Assembly (NCBI GenBank): GCA_023431405.1
Contig: JAEYVZ010000081.1
Coordinates: 1-46,468, forward strand
Source of the DNA: Actinomycetes bacterium
GTDB lineage: Bacteria; Actinomycetota; Actinomycetes; Actinomycetales; Microbacteriaceae
Length of the DNA: 46,468 nt
Direction of reading: 5' to 3'
Below, in pieces: positions 23,491 through 32,186 of the stretch. The translations under genes were made by a program, and so were the position numbers. The stretch's first letter is position 1, and each line of letters begins with the position of its first letter. A model generated the notes under the pieces. That model was not told the DNA's origin and ran no database searches. It saw nothing but the letters and a program-made list of their open reading frames with translations.

Positions 23491-25167
23491 TCACGAGTTC
23501 ACGCGGATGATCTCCTGCTGGTACGGCGCGATCACGTCGCCCGAGATGCGGCAGTCGAGCAGCAGGAACGGCCGCTCGGACGCCGGGCGTGCCGCCCACT
23601 CCGCCAAAGCGGCCAGGTCGTCGAGCGTGCGCACGACGACACCTTCGGCCCCGACCGACCGGGCCAGACCGGCGAAATCCACCTCGGGGATGAGCATCGG
23701 CTCGCGGGCGAGCCCCTGCAGCCCATACAGGTTCACCTCCGCCCCGTAGGCGGCGTCGTTCCACACGACCGCCAGACCGCGGCCGCCCGCCACCCGCACG
23801 GCCGACTCCAGATCGGCGAGGGCCATGAGCCCGCCGCCGTCGCCGGTAGACAGCACGACCGTGGCATCCGGCTTCGCGAGTGCCGCACCCGGCACCGAGG
23901 GGAACCCGAGGCCGATCGACTGATACGCGGTGCCCACCATCATCATGCGGTCGGGTGAGGCGACCGGCCAGTACATGTTCGCCCAGCCGATGAAGTGGCC
24001 GCCGTCGGTGACGACGACGCGGTCGCGGGTCGAAGAGTGCTGCTCGAGCGTCTCGCCGATGAGCGCCGCCAGCGACCGGGGGTCGAGGCGGCCGTCGGGG
24101 GCGAGGTCGTCGCCGGGCTCTCGGGCGCGCAGCGCCGCGATGTCCACCGACTCCCGCCAGCCCGACGGAGCGGGGTCTGCTGCCAGCGCCTCCGCGAGGG
24201 CGGATGCCACGACCGCCGCGTCGCCCCGAATGAAGCTGCCGACGTGCGGGTGGGTCGCCGCCGGGGCGACATCGACCTGCACGACGCGGGTTCCGGGAGA
24301 GAAGAGGTCGCCGAAGCGCATCGTGAACTGGTTGAGACCCGCGCCGAACACGACCGCGACATCCGCCGTGCGGATGAGGTCCATCGCCCCCTCGGCGCCG
24401 AATCCGCCCGTCACGCCCAGGTCGAACTCCGCTCGGGGGAACACGCCGCGGCCGAGCGCGGTGGTCGCCGTGACCGCCCCCGTGAGATCGGCGAGCCGGC
24501 CGAGCGCCTCGCCCGCCCCTGCGACCCATGCGCCACGGCCCGCCAGCAGAAGCGGGCGCTGGGCGCCGCGCAGCGCGGCGGCGAGGTCGGCGATCGCCGC
24601 CTGCGCGAACGGCGACGGCTGCAGTCGACCCGGAAGCACCGGCTCGGGCGCCTCCGGCACCGGCCCCGCATCGAGCTTCGCGACGTCGTAGGGGATCGCG
24701 AGCACCGTCGGCACCCGGTACGACAGGGCATGCTCGATCGCGATGACGGTGGTGGCGGCGGCATCCGCCCGTCCCACCGTGTACGTGCGTGCGCCCACCG
24801 CCGAGGCGAGCGCGATCTGATCGACGTCCCACGGGCGCGGGCCGGAGGTCGGCTCGTCGCCGACGACGAGGATGAGCGGCACGTGGGCCTGCACCGCCTC
24901 GGCGAGGGCGGTGAGGGTGTTCGTGAAGCCGGCGCCGTACGTCGCGGTCGCCGCGGCGAGCCCGCCGCCGGCGCGGTGGTAGGCGTCGGCGGCGACGACG
25001 CCGCCCGCCTCGTGACGCACCGCGGTGAACGACACCTCGGTGCTGCGTTCGAGGGCATCGAGGAAGTGGGCGTTGCCGTTGCCCATCACCCCGAACACGT
25101 GGTCGATATGACGGGCGAGGGTGCGGGCGACGTGGGCGGACACGGTCGTCGGGGTCGCAGAGGACAT
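23491..25167 (-). CDS. Thiamine diphosphate-dependent enzyme (acetolactate synthase / benzoylformate decarboxylase superfamily)
   Basis: The 558-residue product has the three domains of the family: N-terminal PYR with the catalytic Glu53 (AVRHEAGGV), a middle domain, and C-terminal PP with the GDG(X)nN motif (G442-G444 to N470). There is no signal peptide. Chemistry is decarboxylation or carboligation of a 2-oxo acid. I cannot choose between acetolactate synthase-like, benzoylformate or sulfopyruvate decarboxylase. No ilvN-type small subunit is adjacent, which argues against a biosynthetic acetolactate synthase. It is convergent with DUF3054. Start ATG at 25167. Confidence 0.85.
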   Translation of the reverse strand: MSSATPTTVSAHVARTLARHIDHVFGVMGNGNAHFLDALERSTEVSFTAVRHEAGGVVAADAYHRAGGGLAAATATYGAGFTNTLTALAEAVQAHVPLILVVGDEPTSGPRPWDVDQIALASAVGARTYTVGRADAAATTVIAIEHALSYRVPTVLAIPYDVAKLDAGPVPEAPEPVLPGRLQPSPFAQAAIADLAAALRGAQRPLLLAGRGAWVAGAGEALGRLADLTGAVTATTALGRGVFPRAEFDLGVTGGFGAEGAMDLIRTADVAVVFGAGLNQFTMRFGDLFSPGTRVVQVDVAPAATHPHVGSFIRGDAAVVASALAEALAADPAPSGWRESVDIAALRAREPGDDLAPDGRLDPRSLAALIGETLEQHSSTRDRVVVTDGGHFIGWANMYWPVASPDRMMMVGTAYQSIGLGFPSVPGAALAKPDATVVLSTGDGGGLMALADLESAVRVAGGRGLAVVWNDAAYGAEVNLYGLQGLAREPMLIPEVDFAGLARSVGAEGVVVRTLDDLAALAEWAARPASERPFLLLDCRISGDVIAPYQQEIIRVNS

Positions 25168-25505
25168 GGCATCTCCAGCGGAAACAGAACGGATATGAGG
25201 CCGTATGTGTCTCGCTCGCCGGCGATGCGGCGGCTGCGTGCCCTTTTTTCGAGCACCGGCTGACGTCGACGTCTGCCGGACGGATCGAGTGTATCGGAGC
25301 TTCGCACCCGCCCCTGTCCGGCCGGCTGCCGCGTAACTCCTGCGATACGAGCAGGCGGGCGCGGCGAGCCCGCGGAATTCTGCGGACGGCAGGTCCGGTC
25401 GGCGCCAATTTGCAGGAGTTACGCAGACGCTCGCGACTCGGCACGGCGACCCGAGAATCGGTGGCGAGCGCGCGGATGTCCGCGATGGATGCCAGGATGC
25501 CGGGC
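25168..25505. other. 338-bp intergenic region between the ThDP enzyme and AlkZ-like gene
   Basis: It holds the divergent promoters and the 94-bp inverted-repeat element listed separately. No further gene is seen. A slightly AT-richer patch near 25190-25250 may contain the ThDP enzyme promoter. Confidence 0.6.
25331..25424. repeat. 94-bp element bounded by perfect 13-bp inverted repeats
   Basis: GCGTAACTCCTGC (25331-25343) is the exact reverse complement of GCAGGAGTTACGC (25412-25424). The 68-bp interior is GC-rich with smaller self-complementary parts. It could be a REP/MITE-like element or a pair of regulator sites. No target-site duplication is obvious. Confidence 0.7.
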
Positions 25506-26567
25506 ATGGACACCGCGACGATGCGTCCTGCGCGGCTGCGCAGCCACCGGCTCTCCGCCCCCGCGGCGACGATCGCAGAGGCCGCCGCGCACATGACGGC
25601 CACCCAGGCGCAGGAGTTCTGGGGCGGCCGGTGGGCGCTCGCCGCCCGCACCCGTCGAGAGCCGACCCTGAGACAGGTCGACGCCGCGTTCGAGTCGGGC
25701 GCGATCGTGCGCGCCTGGACCCAGCGCGGCACCCTGCACATCCTCCCGGCGCGAGACCTCGACTGGATGCTGCGGGTGACCTCCGCCCGTCAGTCGCGCC
25801 AGGCGGAGCCCGTGCAGCGCGGGCTCGGCATCGACGTCGACCATCTCGCCGGCGCGGAACGTGCGGTCCGTGCCGCACTGGCGGGCGGCAACCGGCTCAC
25901 GCGTGCGGAGTTCGCGGGGGTGCTGGCCGGTGCGGGGCACGAGACCGCGGGGATGCGCGGCAACCACATCCTGTCGGCGCTCGCCGTGCGGGGTGTGGTC
26001 GTGTTCGGGCCGGTCGTGCCGCGCGAGGGCGGTCCGACCCGCGACCAGTACCTCGTCGCCACCGACGACTGGATCCCCGAGTCGACCTCTCCCGGCGACC
26101 CGTTGGCGGAGCTGCTCGTGCGCTACCTGCGCGCCCACGGTCCGGCGCTCCTCGCCGACTTCTCCTGGTGGGCAGGTCTCCCCAAGGGCATGGCGGCGCA
26201 GGCCCGGGAGGGGGCGGGCGACCGCGTCGTCGACGTCGGCGACGGTCTGCTCAGCGTGTCCGAGCCGCCGCCTCGCCGCAGCGCCGCCCCGGAGGTCATG
26301 GCGCTTCCGCCGTTCGACGAGTACTACCTCTCCTACGCCGACCGCAGCCTCGCCTGCCCGCCGGAGCTCATGCGCGAGATCGGCCCCACCATGAACGGCA
26401 TGGTGCGACCGATCCTGGTGCGCGGCGGCGAGGTGGTCGGCACGTGGTCGCAGTCGATGGCGGCCGGCAAGCATCATCTCGACCCGGTGGCGACGCTGTT
26501 CGCGCCGGTGCCGGCATCCGAGGTCGATGCGGCGCTCGCCCGGTTCCGCCGGTTCCTCTCCGGCTGA
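25506..26567 (+). CDS. AlkZ-like DNA glycosylase (HTH_42 family)
   Basis: The 353-residue product belongs to the winged-helix HTH_42 family now known to include the DNA glycosylases AlkZ and YcaQ/AlkX, which remove bulky alkyl adducts and unhook interstrand crosslinks. It has the catalytic QxQ motif (Q34-A-Q36 in ATQAQEFWGGRWAL), matching Q37/Q39 of AlkZ rather than the QxD of AlkX. RAWTQRGTLHILPARDLDWML and LPPFDEYYLSYADR follow in the family order. Start choice is uncertain: in-frame ATGs at 25476, 25485, 25497, 25506 and 25521 exist, and 25506 best matches family length. No natural-product cluster is nearby. Confidence 0.88.
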   Translation: MDTATMRPARLRSHRLSAPAATIAEAAAHMTATQAQEFWGGRWALAARTRREPTLRQVDAAFESGAIVRAWTQRGTLHILPARDLDWMLRVTSARQSRQAEPVQRGLGIDVDHLAGAERAVRAALAGGNRLTRAEFAGVLAGAGHETAGMRGNHILSALAVRGVVVFGPVVPREGGPTRDQYLVATDDWIPESTSPGDPLAELLVRYLRAHGPALLADFSWWAGLPKGMAAQAREGAGDRVVDVGDGLLSVSEPPPRRSAAPEVMALPPFDEYYLSYADRSLACPPELMREIGPTMNGMVRPILVRGGEVVGTWSQSMAAGKHHLDPVATLFAPVPASEVDAALARFRRFLSG

Positions 26568-26568
26568 A

Positions 26569-26584
26569 TGCGACGTTCGTCGCA
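26569..26584. terminator. Short hairpin between convergent AlkZ-like and RamB genes
   Basis: TGCGACG-TT-CGTCGCA forms a 7-bp stem directly after the AlkZ-like stop. It is a weak terminator candidate. Confidence 0.4.
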
Positions 26585-26594
26585 GGCGGCTCGC

Positions 26595-28037
26595 TCAGCC
26601 CTGCGCGTGCCGGTCGAGGAACGCGTAGACCTCGCCGTCGTCGACGCCGGGGAAGGCGCCCCGGGGAAGCGGTGAGAACATCTGCATGTGCACGCGGGCG
26701 CTCGGCCAGGCCTTCCCTTCCCAGCGGGCGGTGAGCTCCGCGTCGGGACGTCGGCAGCACGACTCGTCGGGGCAGGTCGACACGGCGCGCTTCTGCGTCT
26801 CGCGTCCGCGGAACCAGCGGGCATCGTCGAAAGGGACGCCGACGGTGATGGAGAACTCGCCGTCGGAAGTCGTGCCGGTCTGGCTCGAGCACCAGAAGGT
26901 GCCGGCAGGGGTGTCGGTGTATTGGTACTGCTCGGTCGTGCGGTTCTGCTCGCCGAAGGCGGAGCGGGCCGCGAACCTGCGGCAGACGATCTGTCCCTCC
27001 ACGGAGCCTGTGACATCCATCGGCAGCGGCAGCTCGTCGTTCTCGTAGACGCGGCTGATCGCACCGGTGCCGTCGACCCGCAGGAAGTGCAGGCGGATGC
27101 CGAAGTGCTCGGTGAGGAGGTTGGTGAGGCGCATCCCGGCGGCCTCGTGGGTGACGCCGAACGCGTCGCGGAAGTCTTCGACGGCGAGGTTCCGGTCTTT
27201 CTTGGCCTGCGCGAGGAAGGCGACGGATGCCGTCTCGGGCATCAGACAGCAGGCGGCGTAGTAGTTGATCTCGAGTCGCTGCTGGAGGAAGTCGGCGTAG
27301 TCGGTGGGAGGGGTGTGTCCGAGGAGCCGGTGGGCCATCGCCTGCAGCGCCATCGATCGCAGTCCATGCCCGCCGGGGATGGAGGCGGGCGGGAGGTAGA
27401 TGCGGCCGTTCTCGAGGTCGGTGACCGAGCGTGCCGAGTGGGGGAGGTCGTTCGCGTAGATGAGCTCGAAGCCCAGCTGCTCGGCCATGATGCTCACGGT
27501 GCGGTGGGTGAGGGCTCCGGAGGTGTGCCCTGCGGCTTTGAGCTGCTTCTCGGCGAGCTTCTCGATGTCGGGAAGGTAGTTGCCGCGCTCGCGCATGCGC
27601 AGGCGCAGCTCGGTGTTCGCGCGGCGCGCCTCTTCGGGTGTCGCAATGGCTTCACGCTCGCGGCGGTGCAGCTCGCGGTGGAGGGCCAGCACCGCCTCGA
27701 TCGTCTCGTCGCTCATCGTGCGCGTGACCCGCAGGGGAGGGGCCCCGAGCCGGCGGAACACGGGGCTCGTCTGTGCGCGCTCGAGTTCGAGTTCGAGGGC
27801 CGCCCGGCGGTTCGGTGGCTCGGTCGACAGGAGGTCGCTCACGTCGGTGCCGGTCGCGGCGGCGATCGCCTGCAGGAGCGAGAGCTTCGGTTCTCGCTTG
27901 CCGTTCTCGATGAGACTCAGCTGGCTGCCGGCGACGCCCACGATGGCGCCGAGCTCGTCGAGCGTGTAGCCGTGCGAGACGCGCTGGTGACGGATGCGGT
28001 GGCCGAGGGTGGAGAGCTCGAGTGCGGTGGGCGCCAT
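26595..28037 (-). CDS. ramB: RamB-type XRE regulator of acetate/short-chain acid metabolism
   Basis: The 480-residue product has an N-terminal XRE helix-turn-helix (about 8-65; LSLIENGKREPKLSLLQA), a central IrrE-like domain in which the metallopeptidase motif is degenerate (AHRLLGH, no Glu), and a C-terminal DUF2083-type domain with clustered Cys (CPDESCCRRP). This layout matches RamB of Corynebacterium and Mycobacterium, which controls glyoxylate-shunt and acetate genes. It is divergent from pckG with 118 bp between, so it likely controls gluconeogenesis here. The -10 six bases before the ATG indicates a leaderless message. Confidence 0.9.
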   Translation of the reverse strand: MAPTALELSTLGHRIRHQRVSHGYTLDELGAIVGVAGSQLSLIENGKREPKLSLLQAIAAATGTDVSDLLSTEPPNRRAALELELERAQTSPVFRRLGAPPLRVTRTMSDETIEAVLALHRELHRREREAIATPEEARRANTELRLRMRERGNYLPDIEKLAEKQLKAAGHTSGALTHRTVSIMAEQLGFELIYANDLPHSARSVTDLENGRIYLPPASIPGGHGLRSMALQAMAHRLLGHTPPTDYADFLQQRLEINYYAACCLMPETASVAFLAQAKKDRNLAVEDFRDAFGVTHEAAGMRLTNLLTEHFGIRLHFLRVDGTGAISRVYENDELPLPMDVTGSVEGQIVCRRFAARSAFGEQNRTTEQYQYTDTPAGTFWCSSQTGTTSDGEFSITVGVPFDDARWFRGRETQKRAVSTCPDESCCRRPDAELTARWEGKAWPSARVHMQMFSPLPRGAFPGVDDGEVYAFLDRHAQG

Positions 28038-28043
28038 TCCTTG

Positions 28044-28049
28044 AGCATA
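28044..28049 (-). promoter_or_regulatory. Leaderless-type -10 for the RamB-type gene
   Basis: On the minus strand TATGCT is followed by CAAGGA and then the ATG at 28037. The exact six-base spacing and absence of an upstream leader point to transcription starting at the ATG. Confidence 0.6.
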
Positions 28050-28155
28050 GCGAAAGAAAGACGATTCTTGACGCCGAAGCTCTCAGAAAGTGGCGCGGAT
28101 GTCGAGGGAAAGTAGAGGAACGGAACTTCCGAGCCACACATCGAAGGAGATCGCC

Positions 28156-30036
28156 ATGGCCCTCGCCGACATCTTCACCCGCCCCGTCACCGCGGTGCGC
28201 CCCGAGGAGAGCCGGGTCTATGGCCGCGCTCCCGAGTTCGTCGACGGGCTCGGCGAACTGCGCGCCTGGGTCGAGGAGATCGCCGCGCTCACCAAGCCCG
28301 ACCGCATCCACTGGGTCGACGGCTCCCGTGCCGAGAACGAGGCGCTTCTTCGCCAGCAGGTCGAGGAGGGGAAGCTCATCAAGCTCAACCCCGAGTGGCG
28401 GCCCGGCTCCTACCTCGCCCGCTCCCACCCGAGCGACGTCGCCCGCACCGAGGGGCGCACCTTCATCGCCTCGGAGCGCGAAGAGGATGCCGGTCCCACC
28501 AACAACTGGGTCGCCCCCGACGAGATCCGCGCCGAGATCACCCCGCTGTTCGACGGGTCGATGCGCGGACGCACGATGTACGTCGTGCCCTTCTCGATGG
28601 GGGCGGTGGGCGGACCGCTCTCGCACATCGGCGTCCAGGTGACCGACTCCGCGTACGCCGTGACCTCGATCGGCATCATGACCCGTGTCGGCACCGCCGT
28701 GCTCGACCAGATCGCGGCGGGCAAGCCGTGGGTGAAGACGGTGCACACCGTCGGCGCACCGCTCGCGCCCGGCGAGCAGGATGTGGCGTGGCCCTGCAAT
28801 GACGAGAAGTACATCGTGCACTTCCCCGAGACGCTCGAGGTGTGGTCGTTCGGTTCGGGCTACGGCGGCAACGCCATCCTCGCGAAGAAGTGCTTCGCGC
28901 TGCGCATCGCGTCGGTCATCGGCCGTGACGAGGGCTGGCTGGCCGAGCACATGCTCCTCATCCGTGTCATCAGCCCCGAAGGCCGCGCCTACCACCTGGC
29001 GGCCGCGTTCCCGTCGGCCTGCGGCAAGACGAACCTCGCCATGCTCCGCCCGACCATCCCGGGCTGGCGCGTCGAGACCCTCGGCGACGACATCGCGTGG
29101 CTGCGGCCGGGTGAAGACGGCCGACTGTGGGCGATCAACCCCGAGGCGGGTTTCTTCGGCGTCGCCCCCGGCACCGGCGAGTCGACGAACGTCACCGCCG
29201 TGGAGACGCTGTGGGGGAACACGATCTTCACGAACGTCGCGCTGCGTCCCGACGGCGACGTGTGGTGGGAGGGCCTCACCGACGAGGTGCCGGCCGAGCT
29301 CACCGACTGGGAGGGCAAGCCCTGGACGCCGGCATCAGGCCGTCCGGCCGCGCACCCCAACTCGCGCTTCACCGTCAGCGCCGGTCAGTGCCCGCAGATC
29401 GCACCCGACTGGGATGCGGCGGAGGGCGTGCCGCTGGATGCCATCCTGTTCGGCGGGCGCCGGGCGACGAACGTGCCGCTCGTGCTGGAGGCCACCGACT
29501 GGACCCACGGCGTGTTCCTCGGGGCCAACGTCTCCTCGGAGCGCACCGCCGCAGCGGAGGGCACCGTCGGAGAGCTGCGCCGGGACCCTTTCGCGATGCT
29601 TCCCTTCTGCGGCTACAACATGGCCGACTACTTCGGGCACTGGCTCAAGGTGGGTCAGGCGCTGCGCTTCGACCGTGCGCCGCGGGTCTTCCAGGTCAAC
29701 TGGTTCCGCAAGGGTGCCGACGGCCGTTTTCTGTGGCCGGGCTTCGGTGACAACTCGCGCGTCATCGAGTGGATCATCCGTCGCATCGACGGCACCGTGG
29801 GCGCCGCGGAGAGCCCCATCGGCCGCCTCCCGCAGCCGGGCGATCTGAACCTCGACGGCATCGAGGTCTCCGACGACGACCTCGCCGAGCTGTTCGCGGT
29901 CGACCCCGCGCTCTGGCTCCAGGAGGCCGATCTCACCGAGCAGTTCTTCTCCACCTTCGGCGGCCGGGTCCCCGCGCCGCTGTACGCGGAACTGGCCGCA
30001 CTCCGGTACCGGCTGAAGCTCGCTCAGCAGAGCTGA
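28156..30036 (+). CDS. pckG: Phosphoenolpyruvate carboxykinase (GTP)
   Basis: The 626-residue product is a GTP-type PEPCK, making PEP from oxaloacetate at the entry to gluconeogenesis. Seen: active-site Cys289 in the P-loop region SACGKTNLAM, FGSGYGGNAILAKKCFALR, and NWFRKG near the C-terminus. Length is normal for the GTP class. The ATG has GAAGGAGA upstream. The divergent RamB-type gene and AAAG-containing repeats in the gap suggest carbon-source control. It is followed by a strong terminator. Confidence 0.96.
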   Translation: MALADIFTRPVTAVRPEESRVYGRAPEFVDGLGELRAWVEEIAALTKPDRIHWVDGSRAENEALLRQQVEEGKLIKLNPEWRPGSYLARSHPSDVARTEGRTFIASEREEDAGPTNNWVAPDEIRAEITPLFDGSMRGRTMYVVPFSMGAVGGPLSHIGVQVTDSAYAVTSIGIMTRVGTAVLDQIAAGKPWVKTVHTVGAPLAPGEQDVAWPCNDEKYIVHFPETLEVWSFGSGYGGNAILAKKCFALRIASVIGRDEGWLAEHMLLIRVISPEGRAYHLAAAFPSACGKTNLAMLRPTIPGWRVETLGDDIAWLRPGEDGRLWAINPEAGFFGVAPGTGESTNVTAVETLWGNTIFTNVALRPDGDVWWEGLTDEVPAELTDWEGKPWTPASGRPAAHPNSRFTVSAGQCPQIAPDWDAAEGVPLDAILFGGRRATNVPLVLEATDWTHGVFLGANVSSERTAAAEGTVGELRRDPFAMLPFCGYNMADYFGHWLKVGQALRFDRAPRVFQVNWFRKGADGRFLWPGFGDNSRVIEWIIRRIDGTVGAAESPIGRLPQPGDLNLDGIEVSDDDLAELFAVDPALWLQEADLTEQFFSTFGGRVPAPLYAELAALRYRLKLAQQS

Positions 30037-30046
30037 ATCCCGCCTC

Positions 30047-30116
30047 GCAGCGCCCTCCCGTGCATCCCCTCGCTCCTCCGGCGGGATGCGAGCCCCCTGG
30101 GCCGGGAGGGCGCTGC
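30047..30116. terminator. Large nested hairpin between convergent pckG and ABC exporter genes
   Basis: A 14-bp perfect outer stem (30047-30060 with 30103-30116, GCAGCGCCCTCCCG and its complement) encloses a 7-bp inner stem (GCATCCC at 30062-30068, GGGATGC at 30083-30089). It is symmetrical and so can act in both directions. Confidence 0.8.
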
Positions 30117-30152
30117 GGCGTGCGGCGACCGTCCGCCCGCCCGACGGCCGCC

Positions 30153-32042
30153 TCAGACGAGCAGCTGGTGTTCGGCGAGCTCTCGGTACAGCGGCACGGA
30201 TGCCACGAGCTCCTCGTGCGTTCCCTGCCCCACGACCTCGCCGCCGTCGAGCACGATGATGAGGTCGCTGTCGACGACCGTCGAGAGTCGATGGGCGATG
30301 ACGATCAGGGTCCGCCCGCTGGCGACCGCGTCGATCGCCTCCCGCATCCGCTGCTCGTTGAGTCCGTCGAGTGAGGATGTCGATTCGTCGAGGAGGAGGA
30401 TCGGGGGAGCGGCCAGAAGTGCGCGAGCCAGCGCGAGACGTTGGCGCTCGCCGCCGGAGAGCATGACGCCCGCCTCTCCCACGGGGGCGTCGATGCCGAG
30501 CGGGTCGCGCTCGAGCACCGCCCCGAGGTTGACGGCCCGCAGCACCTGCTCGCAGTCGTCGTCTCCGGCGTCGGGGGAGGCGAGGCGGAGGTTGTCGGCG
30601 ATCGTGCCGGCCAGCGTCGGCGCGTCCTGCTCGACGTACCCGAGCTGGGCGCGCAGGCGGGTGCGGTCGATGGTGCGCACATCCACGCCGTCGAGCAGGA
30701 TCGCTCCGGCGTCCGGGTCGTAGAAGCGCTCGATCAGAGAGAGAGTGGTCGACTTCCCTGCGCCCGATGGGCCCACGAGCGCCACGCGGGCACCGCGCGG
30801 CACCGAGAACGACACACCCTTGAGCACGTCGCCGTCGGTGGCCCGGGGGAGGTCTACGCGCGCGTCGTCGACGTGGGCGTCGGAGAGCGTGCGGCGCACG
30901 TCGGTCTCGGCCGTGCGGCGGGCGGCGACGACGGCAGCCGGATAGGAGAAGCGCACATCGCGGAACTCGATCGCGGGCGTCGCCGGTCCGATGGAGGCGG
31001 TGTCGGCGGGGATCGCGGCGGCGACACGGTCGTCGCCGTCGGTCTCGGTGGGCAGGTCGAGCACTTCCTGGATGCGGCCGAGCGCTCCGAGCGCCTGGTT
31101 CACCGAGGTGACGGCCCCGAAGAAGGTGCCGACCGGCCCGACGAGGAAGAAGAGGAACATGACGAAGGTGACCAGCTGCGCGATCGTGATGGCCCCGGAT
31201 GCCACGCGAAGCCCGCCCACGCCCAGCACCACCAACAGCGACACCTGGAGGGCGACCCCGGCGATCGGCACGACGAGGGCAGAGGCCCGCGCCACCCGCA
31301 CGCCCGCGTCGTAGGCGCCGCGGGCGGTCTCGTCGATGGCGCGCTGTTCGCGCAGGGAGGCGCCCGAGGCGCGGATCGTGCGGATCGAGCCGACCGCCCG
31401 CTCGACGCCCGACGAGAGCTCTCCCACACGCTCCTGCTGCAGCTGGGTCGCGCGCCGGATGCGGCCGCTGAGCACCCCGACGACCGCCGCTGACACGGCG
31501 AGCACGGCGAGGATCAGCAGGAGGAGGACCGGGTCGATGAACGCCATCGCCACGATGGCGCCCGCGAACACGAGGACGCCGCCCACGGAGTCGGCGAGGC
31601 CCTGCGTGAGCACGGCGTAGAGAAGAGTCGTGTCGGTGCCGACCCGAGAGACGAGGTCGCCGGTGCGGCGCGCGTCGTACTCCTGGATGGGGAGGTGGAG
31701 CAGACGCGCGATGAGACGGCGGCGACTGGAGTAGACCACCGCGGTGCCGGTGCGCTGGAGCAGGTAGTGCTGGTATCCGCCGATGAGGGATGCCGCCACG
31801 ACCAGCCCCACGAGGATCCACACAAGGGAGCCGAGCGGCGCCTCCGACTGCACGCGATCGACGAGCTGGCCGGTCACGAGCGGCTGGCCGAGGGTGGCGG
31901 CTGCTTCCAGCACGCTCAGGATCGCCACCACCCACAGCACGGCCTTGTGCTCGGCGAGGAAGGGGAGCAGTTCGCGCAGACGGGCGCGGGGGCCCTCTTC
32001 TTTCGACGGTCTGCGGGTGCGGCTGCGGGTGGGGGAAGACAT
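30153..32042 (-). CDS. ABC exporter, fused membrane and ATPase domains
   Basis: The 629-residue half-transporter has a six-helix type IV exporter domain (about 30-330) and a C-terminal ATPase with Walker A GPSGAGKST, Q-loop YVEQDAPTLAG, signature MLSGGERQR, Walker B ILLLDESTSSLD and switch region IAHRLSTV. A long linker (about 330-400) joins them. It should homodimerise. Substrate is unknown; family members export lipids, drugs or peptides. It stands alone and is divergent from the ABC-2 operon. Confidence 0.93.
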   Translation of the reverse strand: MSSPTRSRTRRPSKEEGPRARLRELLPFLAEHKAVLWVVAILSVLEAAATLGQPLVTGQLVDRVQSEAPLGSLVWILVGLVVAASLIGGYQHYLLQRTGTAVVYSSRRRLIARLLHLPIQEYDARRTGDLVSRVGTDTTLLYAVLTQGLADSVGGVLVFAGAIVAMAFIDPVLLLLILAVLAVSAAVVGVLSGRIRRATQLQQERVGELSSGVERAVGSIRTIRASGASLREQRAIDETARGAYDAGVRVARASALVVPIAGVALQVSLLVVLGVGGLRVASGAITIAQLVTFVMFLFFLVGPVGTFFGAVTSVNQALGALGRIQEVLDLPTETDGDDRVAAAIPADTASIGPATPAIEFRDVRFSYPAAVVAARRTAETDVRRTLSDAHVDDARVDLPRATDGDVLKGVSFSVPRGARVALVGPSGAGKSTTLSLIERFYDPDAGAILLDGVDVRTIDRTRLRAQLGYVEQDAPTLAGTIADNLRLASPDAGDDDCEQVLRAVNLGAVLERDPLGIDAPVGEAGVMLSGGERQRLALARALLAAPPILLLDESTSSLDGLNEQRMREAIDAVASGRTLIVIAHRLSTVVDSDLIIVLDGGEVVGQGTHEELVASVPLYRELAEHQLLV

Positions 32043-32174
32043 GCGAGTGCGTCCTCGGTTCTCGGGCGGGGTGGAGAGGCGACGCTGCCGTCTCTATCTT
32101 CTCTCGTTTTCCGGTGTGGCGTCTGAGGACGGCCGTTCCGTCGTCCCCGTCCGGTCGATGTCTCTCCCCGGCGC

Positions 32175-32180
32175 TAGGCT
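32175..32180 (+). promoter_or_regulatory. Leaderless-type -10 for the ABC-2 exporter operon
   Basis: TAGGCT is followed by TTCCCG and then the GTG at 32187, with no Shine-Dalgarno. Same hexamer and spacing as at trhO. Confidence 0.6.
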
Positions 32181-32186
32181 TTCCCG

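Noticed and set aside
23491..25167. Biosynthetic acetolactate synthase (ilvB)
   Set aside because: Motifs are only superfamily-level and no ilvN or ilvC is adjacent, so a specific name is not justified.
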